From IMG/VR virus record IMGVR_UViG_3300021597_000002, positions 1-64,000 of that record: DNA of 64,000 nucleotides, one strand, 5' to 3'. The translations under genes were made by a program, and so were the position numbers. The notes under the pieces were generated by a model. The model ran no database searches. It saw only the letters and a program-made list of their open reading frames with translations, and had not been told where the DNA came from. The stretch is from a virus. Positions 56,944-64,000 of this stretch are shown piece after piece (within the stretch, counting starts at the first letter, position 1; each line of letters opens with the position of its first letter).

Positions 56944-59900
56944 TAGGCGATAATCTCAAACACCTCCTTAACATCAACGCTCACAGGGAAATACCACCAG
57001 CTGCCATCCCAATCACCCTCTGCGGTACAGAACTTAGCACCAAAGCGGTTTTTAAGGATATCTTTAGCAGCAAACAGCTTACCGGCTTTACCATTTTCAT
57101 CTTTCAAGAAGAAATACTGAAATGCTGACAATGAACGAGCGCGGTATCGACCATTACGAGGAATAGAAACATCTTTGTAGTTATATCGTGCAGTCACACC
57201 GATATCTTCAAATCCTTTTTTCACTTCCGCTGGTAGCTCTTTAAAGGCTGGGTTCTTTTTTAGCTCTTCAAGTTCAGCGTCGGCAGCCTGACGTTTCGCG
57301 GTTTCTGCCTCATCAAGTAGCTTGTTTTCAAGTCCTGAAATGAACTCTCTCACCCAACGATTAATTTCCATTCGGTTATCCCCAAGTTCTGCGGCTTTAT
57401 CTTCTGCAGATTCTTGGAAGTCCTGACGAGCCAGACGATATGCTTGGTGCTTAGCTATTGCTGCTGGCAGTCCTTTTAACGAAGAGGACAATTGAATGCC
57501 TTCTAAGAGCGTTGGTTGATAGTCCATCCAAGCCTTATCACACATTGCTAGGACATCGGCTTGTGAGGCTTTTTGTCCGTATTCCGCAATTTCTTGATCA
57601 TAAAAGTCACCAAAGAATGGTTTTACAACTTCTCGCCATGCATACATTGGCTTATCTTCTCTGCGAAGTTTTAAGTAATGCAATGCAATCTCACGCTTCA
57701 AAGCGTTGTCACTGACGTCAGGGTAAACCAACATTTCTGTTGGATGCTGATCTGCGCTGGCGAGAGTAAGCTCTCCATTGACTCGGAATAGGAAGTTACC
57801 GTAACCCTGCAGCTTGATGTCATCACGGTATTTTACAAACTGATCTTTTTTCAGTTTTGATAGCGTGTTGTAGGTATAAGTGATAGATAAAATCTGTTTC
57901 ACCCTTACCTCATCATCTGACAAAGAAACATGCTTTAATCCGTCTGGCATGGAGTCCAAATCCGCTTTCATGAACTCCCCATTGCGGCGCCCCCACCAAT
58001 AATAGGAAACATCCCCAACAGGCACAGAGTAATGCACTGAGCGTGAAGATTGTTCAACCTGTTCAATGCGAAGAATTGCCCCGAAATCCGTTTCAAAATA
58101 AGTGCCAACCGTAAGCACCGAACCGTCACGAGCAACAATGGCATTTTCAGGGTTTTCGATAATCGTACTGTCAAACGGAAGTTCGCCAGCACTCGCTTTT
58201 TGTTTTAGGAACGTCATCCGTTGTGATAGTCGAGATTCAAGCTTGGCTTTATCTTCTTCCCATTTCGCATCATGATCTTGAAGGGATTTGTTAATTCGAG
58301 CCAATGCTTGTTCTGCTTTGCTACTATCTTCTCCTTTTTCTTTAATGCGAGAAAGCGATGCTTGAGCTTTGTCTTTACGCTCAACCAGTCGATTGTAGTC
58401 TTCAGCCTTATCCGCTTCCCAGCTGGCTAACTGACTGCGTAAGCCAATTACTTGAGACAGGTCTACAGCGCATTTCAAATCAGACTTACGCTTACGCTCT
58501 GCTTGTTTTTGGGCTAAGCGTTCCATCCGTTTAGCTTTGGCTGCTTCAGGATCGGCTTCAAACATGTCTAGGTAGTCATCGTTATCTATCGCATTGCCAT
58601 TGACTGCTTCTGATTCTGTTCCGTTGAACAAATCTCGCATCCAACTCTTTTTCTTATTGAGTAGATCAAGGCGGTAGCCATCAAACGAGCCTTTACCAAG
58701 GTAGTAGTACAGGCTTACTTTTGATGCTGTATTCCCTTGTCTTACCCCTCGTCCATTGCGTTGCTGAATAGAGGCAGGTGTCCATGGCAATGTTAGATGG
58801 TGAATTGCACTGGTCCCTTTTTGTAGGTTTACACCAACTTCAGCTTTTTTGTTACAGATAACGATTTTAATATCACCGGCATTGTAAGCATCAGCAATTC
58901 GTTGAAGCTTTGCCCCTGCGGCATCAGAGCCATTGATAATGCCGATCTGCTTTTCATCCAGACCAAGCTGGTTAACGATGATTCGCTTTAACTTATGGTG
59001 CTGAGTTTTTTCCTCGGTAAAGATAATTTGCTTACCTTTAACTTCTAACTCCGCTTTTAAGTTAGCGACCAGCTTCGCATACTTAGGCGTTAATGGATGG
59101 CTTACGTCGGCAGGCTTGATAGCCGCATCATTTAAACGGTCAAGTACAGCCTGTTCGTACACATCAGGAACCACCAGCACAATAGAGTCGGACTCGTCCT
59201 TTCGTTGATAATCCAGCTCAATAGAGACTTTACGTTTAACCTCTTCGCCATCTTCAGTTTGTTCGATGCGCTCTGCTTCGATAGATGCAGGAAGGGCAGC
59301 GATAAGCTGATCAACCGCTTTGGCTTTTGACGCTGGGAAAGTAAAGGTCATGGCCTGGTTGAACAGATCCATGTCTGTTGTCACCTTATCCATGTCTCGC
59401 ATAACAGCGAATAGAGCGCGAGCATTCGCACTACGCTGGCGAGCCGGCTTGCTGGCTTCTTTTGCTTCTTCACGTAATGACTCATATGCCGATTCTTGAT
59501 CTGCGGTCATGTCGACACTTTCATGAGTTTCTGGGGCATCTGGTAGCGCTAAGCTTACGTCTTCTGCGTTACGCATTAAGGTGTAACGGTGGAATAGGTT
59601 TCGTAATCCATCTAAGTTTTGGAAGCCGACTAATCCATCCTTTTGTACGATTTCACCTTTTACCGTCATTTTCTCAACGGTTTCAACCTTGCCGAACACA
59701 CGAACAAAATCATCTGCAGTATAAACACCAAACTTTTCAAACTCTTCAACGGGTAATACCAGAGAAAGCATATTGAAAATCTCAAGGGGAGAGTTGGTTA
59801 CTGGTGTCGCAGATAAAAGAACAGGTCCACGACCTTCGTTTTGATCACGTAGATATGCCATCTTCATTGCCATGTCGATAGCACGTTGTGATTCAGTCGG

Positions 59901-62900
59901 GTTTGGCAAGTATGCAATATTTGCCGTTTTGTCACCGGCTTTAAAACTGTTCTTAAATGCATGTGCTTCATCAATGATCACTGATTGGAAGCCCATATCT
60001 TCAAAATATGGGTACTCACCTTTCTTGTGACCGCCGTCTTCAAGGAAGCGTTGTTGCAAGGCTTCACGACGAACCGCTTCTTTATAGCTGATCTTGTCTT
60101 TGCCCTTACCAAGACTGAAGTCATCACCAGCGACCGTACTTGCTGCCATCTGGTCCGAAATTAGCGATTTCTCTACCCACTTGTCGGCATACTTATGCTT
60201 GTTGACTGGACGCATTTGAATTTCTTTATACTTTTCAAATGTCATGACAACTAACGATTTTGAGGTCTGGGGAATTTGGTGCATCTTGTCAAAGACTTCT
60301 TCGGCAGATTCTTTGATTAGGATGTCTTGATATTCGACGTCACCTGTATGCTTGTTTTTCTTTGGGTTTCCTTTCTCATCTTTTACGGCTTCACGCTGAA
60401 TTTGCCCGTCTTTGTCTAACTTTGGTTTAAATCCGACAAACAGCGCATTATCCAGATTGCCATGAAACATCTTCGCTTCGTGGTACCAGTTCGCTAAAAC
60501 AGAGTTAGGCACGACAATTAAGGTTTTATTGGCTCGCCCCATTTGCTTGTTGTAAGCCGCAAGCGCTAAGGCGCTAAATGTCTTACCAAGACCAACATCA
60601 AACCCAAGAATACCAGAGCCATCTTCTGACAAGCGGCGTACAGCGGAACATTGGTAGCCATGAGGTTTAACCATGGCGCTAACACCTTCTAAACCTAAAT
60701 CGGCATCAGAATGTTCAAATGGGATGTAAGAGTTAAACTTCTGGTTGTACAGCTCCGCCAGATCATCAATATCTTTGTGCTGCTGCATCCATAAGCGGAA
60801 CTCTTCATCCAAACGCGCAACGCGCTCTTTGTACTCTTCGATATACTCTTGTTTTGAGCTAGTGACGTTGCCGCCATTTAGCCAGCTATTAAGCTGCTTA
60901 TTGAAGCCTTGATTGTCTTCATAACCAACAAACTCACCAAATGGAGAGCTGGTATCACGCACTTTCACGTTTTCAACAAAACTGCCGCCAGTGTCATCGT
61001 CCGTCGCAACCTGCTTTTTATCGACGAGGTAATCTAAGTTTGAGTACCCTTTCTCATGCATAAATTCCAACACATACTGGCGGTCAATCCACTTGTGGCG
61101 CATTGAAAATGCGATATTTTCCGGCTGCGTTTTGTATCGGCGCTGCTCTATTTCTTCCAGTTGCTGCTGGTACTTGGCTTTAAGCTTTGGATCGGTTTCG
61201 ACATTGAGTGCATGACTAAGAGTAAGCACTTTTTGGTAAACATCGCCGGAGCAAAAGCGGCTCATTGGCATAACCAGACCATCGGGGTGAATAGCGAGGT
61301 TTTTATCATCTGCCAAGTCAGACAATGATTGAATTGGGGTCTTGCCTTTATAGAGTTGCTGAATGTCTTCTAGCGTAATGTGCATCATGCCTTCACGTAG
61401 ATACAGATGTTCCACAATTGCATGTGGATTTGTATCATCAAACGCCAGACCTTTTGTGCTGACTTCACCAGTTAATAAGGTTGAATAATCACCATTTTCG
61501 TCCATAGCATTAGAAAAAACGCCAAAATAGCGAGAGCGTTCACCTGCTAGAATCAGCCCCTTGTTCTGTTTAGGGTGTCCATACTTGTTGATTTCGTTTG
61601 CCACCAGCTCTTGCAAACGCATTTGTTCAGTGGCATTCCAATTACCCTGATTAGTATCATTTTGGAAGCGAGCTAGATCAGCACCGATTAATGAACCTCG
61701 GAAGATTTGCTCTCGATACTCATCGCTTGGTTGCGTCATGGCAAATTCAATAGCTTGCTTTTGAGGCTTAGAAAACAAATGTCCCCATGCTTTCATTGCA
61801 GCAAATGCCTGCTTCACTGAGAGCGACATTAAACCATGATTACTTTCAAGTAGCCCCTGAAGTGCCTCCAAAGACGCCACACCGTATTTACTTTCATCAA
61901 TATCAGTGGTCGTTTGTAATGCATCAACAGGCTCCCAGTTGCCACGAGTGAACTCATACGTGCGCTCATCAATAACACGGCGATCACCTTCCACGTAGTT
62001 CTTAATGGCTGGCTCAGCTGTATCTAGGGCTTCCCAGTCAATGCGAGAATGGAATTTTGCCGCCAGCTTACGCTTGAGGGCGACATCTGTAACACTCGCA
62101 TCACGGATCACTTTGTCGTCGTCACGTACTTTACTGGCATCTTTTGGAACAAATTTCCCATGAATAAAAGGTTTACCGTCACGCTCCCACCACTTACCTT
62201 CTAAGAAAGTGTCCCATAGTACATTTGCCGCTTGTAACTGCTCCATTGGTAGTTGAGCGATTTTCTCTGCGGCATTCTTGGAGTGTTTACGTAAGACGAT
62301 AATATCTGTAACAACACCGGTACCTTGTTTGCCAAATGTTTTGCTTGGGAGCTTGTGAGCACCAAGGAACTCAGCTTTTTTGCTGATCTTGGCTCGCCAT
62401 TTTTGCCATGCTTTTCCACGTTCGCGCACAATATTCACAGGCACAACGAGAACAAGTAATCCACTAGGCTTTACTTTGTCGATAAGGCGGTTAATAAAGT
62501 AACGCTCAATGAGCTTTTCACTTTTATGATCAGGGTCATCGTGAGCAGACGCACCACGGGCACTGCCAAAAGGTATGTTGCCAATTACAGAATCAAAGTG
62601 GTTGTCAGGTGATTCAACCGCCATCTTTTCAAACGATTGATTGAAAACATTATCTTCAGGGTGAAGAATTTTATTCACGGCAGAACTGATCGGATCGATT
62701 TCCGTTGCTGTCATTTTAACGCCTTGATGCTTAGTGGCATTAAATACACCAGCGCCGGCAGATGGCTCTAACACGTTGCCGTTATCAAACCCATTCGCAC
62801 TCAACAGCTCCCAGCACCCTTCTGCAATGTAGGTCGGAGTGTAATATTCGTATTGGCTATTTTCACTCAGACCGCCACGCCCTGAGTACTGAACAAGCAG

Positions 62901-63989
62901 ATCATAATCTTCCGCTGTGAGCGTGCTTGTGTCCCAATTTGACGCTTTAATACGATCAACGATCGCTTTTACTTTGTTGTTGATCGCTTCTCGGGTTTTT
63001 ACGCCACTGGCTTTTAGACCAAACTCACGATCGCCAGCAAATGCGATAGGCTTGAATATCTGGTTGAAAGTAGCTTCTAACTCATTGATATCTTTAGCTG
63101 CCAATAGAGCTTGCACCTGTTCATCTGTCGCGCTATCAAGCACAGCATGGTCATGCACAAACTGTAATGGTAAGTCTAATTCCTCTCCATCAGCTTCAGC
63201 GATCGCTTTTTTGAAGTCTTCAATGCGCATTGTAGAGATCGGTCCCAAGAACAGATCAGAATCATACTGCTTTAGATAAGCGTCTCGGGCTTGCTCTTTG
63301 TTGTCAAAGCCTAGCATTACCTTGTCTTCGTCAAAGAACTCAGGACAAGCGCAGTCTTGAACGTGCTCCTTACATTGAGGGCAGTATTTTGATGACCATT
63401 GTTTGATTTTTTCGATCGCATGTTGCTTCACGATGTAAACGTGATCGGCTTTTCGGTTCGGACCTACATAACAATCAATACCTTCCTGATCGGTTCCTTT
63501 GGTCGATCTTATGTACCCGTAGTCATAATGCATTGACACTGCCCATTCGCTACCATCAGGGTCTAGACCTGAACGTTTAGTGCCTGCCTTGTTTTCAATG
63601 GAAATCGGTAAACCTTGGAACTGATAACGGTCCTGCAGCTTGAATGATTGTGGTTTGGTCGTGAAGGATGGTTCTTCATCTTCCGCGCTATCAAACACAA
63701 CATCACGGTGTGGGTACGGTTTTTGCTCACCTTCAATAAACGTAATAGAAAAACCTTGTTCAATCGCGGCTTTAGTGGTGAACGAGTAATGAGCACTCAT
63801 TGGTGCCATTTCTGGAAGCTGAGCAATTCGTCCGTCTGGGGTCATGCCATGAAAACGGATGAAATTTTTTATCATCGTCTGATCTTCGGCTGTGCCATCC
63901 ATTTCGACGGTTGCTTTTTGTTCCCAGTGAGAGTCAATCAGAATGGAAACTTCTGATTTAAAAGGGGTTGTTATTAAGAATCTGTACAT
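56943..63989 (-). CDS. darB: DarB-like giant antirestriction protein (pyrophosphatase-like, methyltransferase and helicase)
   Basis: The product is 2348 residues, close to P1 DarB as I recall. An in-frame TGA directly upstream fixes the start at 63989. Residues about 120-275 resemble the inorganic-pyrophosphatase-like domain of phage polyvalent proteins (FQGLPISIENKAGT, HYDYGYIRSTKG, IDCYVGPNRKADHVY) with a CPQC...CAC insert. An N6-adenine methyltransferase follows: EPSAGAG near 406, NIPFG near 468. An SNF2 helicase has GLGKT near 1128, DEAH near 1336, SATPVTNSP near 1390 and RGVRQGN near 1743. A coiled coil follows. DarB is packaged and protects DNA from type I restriction. Confidence 0.85.
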   Translation of the reverse strand: MYRFLITTPFKSEVSILIDSHWEQKATVEMDGTAEDQTMIKNFIRFHGMTPDGRIAQLPEMAPMSAHYSFTTKAAIEQGFSITFIEGEQKPYPHRDVVFDSAEDEEPSFTTKPQSFKLQDRYQFQGLPISIENKAGTKRSGLDPDGSEWAVSMHYDYGYIRSTKGTDQEGIDCYVGPNRKADHVYIVKQHAIEKIKQWSSKYCPQCKEHVQDCACPEFFDEDKVMLGFDNKEQARDAYLKQYDSDLFLGPISTMRIEDFKKAIAEADGEELDLPLQFVHDHAVLDSATDEQVQALLAAKDINELEATFNQIFKPIAFAGDREFGLKASGVKTREAINNKVKAIVDRIKASNWDTSTLTAEDYDLLVQYSGRGGLSENSQYEYYTPTYIAEGCWELLSANGFDNGNVLEPSAGAGVFNATKHQGVKMTATEIDPISSAVNKILHPEDNVFNQSFEKMAVESPDNHFDSVIGNIPFGSARGASAHDDPDHKSEKLIERYFINRLIDKVKPSGLLVLVVPVNIVRERGKAWQKWRAKISKKAEFLGAHKLPSKTFGKQGTGVVTDIIVLRKHSKNAAEKIAQLPMEQLQAANVLWDTFLEGKWWERDGKPFIHGKFVPKDASKVRDDDKVIRDASVTDVALKRKLAAKFHSRIDWEALDTAEPAIKNYVEGDRRVIDERTYEFTRGNWEPVDALQTTTDIDESKYGVASLEALQGLLESNHGLMSLSVKQAFAAMKAWGHLFSKPQKQAIEFAMTQPSDEYREQIFRGSLIGADLARFQNDTNQGNWNATEQMRLQELVANEINKYGHPKQNKGLILAGERSRYFGVFSNAMDENGDYSTLLTGEVSTKGLAFDDTNPHAIVEHLYLREGMMHITLEDIQQLYKGKTPIQSLSDLADDKNLAIHPDGLVMPMSRFCSGDVYQKVLTLSHALNVETDPKLKAKYQQQLEEIEQRRYKTQPENIAFSMRHKWIDRQYVLEFMHEKGYSNLDYLVDKKQVATDDDTGGSFVENVKVRDTSSPFGEFVGYEDNQGFNKQLNSWLNGGNVTSSKQEYIEEYKERVARLDEEFRLWMQQHKDIDDLAELYNQKFNSYIPFEHSDADLGLEGVSAMVKPHGYQCSAVRRLSEDGSGILGFDVGLGKTFSALALAAYNKQMGRANKTLIVVPNSVLANWYHEAKMFHGNLDNALFVGFKPKLDKDGQIQREAVKDEKGNPKKNKHTGDVEYQDILIKESAEEVFDKMHQIPQTSKSLVVMTFEKYKEIQMRPVNKHKYADKWVEKSLISDQMAASTVAGDDFSLGKGKDKISYKEAVRREALQQRFLEDGGHKKGEYPYFEDMGFQSVIIDEAHAFKNSFKAGDKTANIAYLPNPTESQRAIDMAMKMAYLRDQNEGRGPVLLSATPVTNSPLEIFNMLSLVLPVEEFEKFGVYTADDFVRVFGKVETVEKMTVKGEIVQKDGLVGFQNLDGLRNLFHRYTLMRNAEDVSLALPDAPETHESVDMTADQESAYESLREEAKEASKPARQRSANARALFAVMRDMDKVTTDMDLFNQAMTFTFPASKAKAVDQLIAALPASIEAERIEQTEDGEEVKRKVSIELDYQRKDESDSIVLVVPDVYEQAVLDRLNDAAIKPADVSHPLTPKYAKLVANLKAELEVKGKQIIFTEEKTQHHKLKRIIVNQLGLDEKQIGIINGSDAAGAKLQRIADAYNAGDIKIVICNKKAEVGVNLQKGTSAIHHLTLPWTPASIQQRNGRGVRQGNTASKVSLYYYLGKGSFDGYRLDLLNKKKSWMRDLFNGTESEAVNGNAIDNDDYLDMFEADPEAAKAKRMERLAQKQAERKRKSDLKCAVDLSQVIGLRSQLASWEADKAEDYNRLVERKDKAQASLSRIKEKGEDSSKAEQALARINKSLQDHDAKWEEDKAKLESRLSQRMTFLKQKASAGELPFDSTIIENPENAIVARDGSVLTVGTYFETDFGAILRIEQVEQSSRSVHYSVPVGDVSYYWWGRRNGEFMKADLDSMPDGLKHVSLSDDEVRVKQILSITYTYNTLSKLKKDQFVKYRDDIKLQGYGNFLFRVNGELTLASADQHPTEMLVYPDVSDNALKREIALHYLKLRREDKPMYAWREVVKPFFGDFYDQEIAEYGQKASQADVLAMCDKAWMDYQPTLLEGIQLSSSLKGLPAAIAKHQAYRLARQDFQESAEDKAAELGDNRMEINRWVREFISGLENKLLDEAETAKRQAADAELEELKKNPAFKELPAEVKKGFEDIGVTARYNYKDVSIPRNGRYRARSLSAFQYFFLKDENGKAGKLFAAKDILKNRFGAKFCTAEGDWDGSWWYFPVSVDVKEVFEIIA

Positions 63990-64000
63990 TCAGCGTATGG

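Larger units (their letters stand above)
1..64000. mobile_element. Vibrio phage-plasmid segment (P1-like, p0908-related)
   Basis: The whole window reads as one phage-plasmid. Contractile-tail phage structural, lysis and packaging genes share the molecule with two iteron origins, parA and its partner, a toxin-antitoxin pair and a Cre/lox module. No ribosomal RNA, tRNA or chromosomal housekeeping block is seen. The Cre-like protein and lox site point to Vibrio plasmid p0908, from memory of VCre/VloxP. Order similarities to P1 (capsid next to sheath, DarB then portal then protease, PacA/PacB) are also from memory. The ends of the window are arbitrary and neither is a natural boundary. Confidence 0.88.

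Overview
The window is a 64 kb piece of a Vibrio-type phage-plasmid, that is, a temperate contractile-tailed phage that persists as a plasmid. Both halves are present. The phage half has tail sheath, baseplate spike and hub, major capsid protein, portal, maturation protease, holin, endolysin, spanins and terminase. The plasmid half has two replication initiators with iterons, ParA with a small partner, a MazEF-type addiction module and a Cre-type recombinase with a lox-like site. The recombinase matches what I remember of VCre from Vibrio plasmid p0908, and the site beside it matches my recollection of VloxP with one base changed. Several neighbourhoods resemble coliphage P1: capsid gene beside sheath gene (P1 23-22), a DarB-like giant protein followed by portal and protease, PacA/PacB terminase genes, and a Dam methylase. 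The window is linear and does not close, so the element is larger than 64 kb. A few tail genes continue past the left edge.

Layout. Positions 1-14610, all leftward: tail tube candidates, sheath, capsid protein, spike and hub, tail-fibre genes and baseplate genes, with terminators at 6890-6926 and 9712-9744. 14611-16917: a duplicated upstream region, then a rightward mazEF-like and dnaB operon. 16933-19141: small unknown leftward genes. 19240-20469: Cre-like recombinase and lox. 20600-25301: accessory leftward genes, including a membrane HEXXH protein, a DUF4236 protein and a short tyrosine recombinase. 25302-25931: a gene-free stretch rich in RNA hairpins. 25932-30575: terminase and lysis cassette. 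30889-37408: one rightward small gene, then leftward accessory and DNA-metabolism genes (ASCH, SNF2 helicase with nuclease, YejK/NdpA). 37458-43690: PadR regulator, P4-type integrase and a rightward operon. 43738-48050: nuclease, first origin with TrfA-like initiator, RdgC. 48239-50565: winged-helix regulator, DUF4406, Dam methylase. 50761-53512: second origin (Rep_3) and parAB. 53605-63989: protease, portal and the 2348-residue DarB-like protein.

How the parts fit. The plasmid state would be kept by iteron-controlled replication, parAB, the toxin-antitoxin pair and Cre/lox dimer resolution. In lytic growth, replication would feed headful packaging from a GATC-rich pac-like site inside the small terminase gene. 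The Dam methylase on the same element could tune both the pac site and the GATC-bearing iterons of the second origin. The DarB-like protein probably travels in the virion and protects incoming DNA from restriction. The strongest leads are the lox site, the pac site with 12-bp GATC spacing, the two replicons, a PadR operator pair around an integrase, a C4-like noncoding RNA region, a dispersed AAGTAT-N7-ATAC operator family, and a rightward operon whose intergenic gaps nearly all hold a hairpin.

Limits. Family names rest on motif recognition by eye and memory; no database search was run. Many small genes remain of unknown function.
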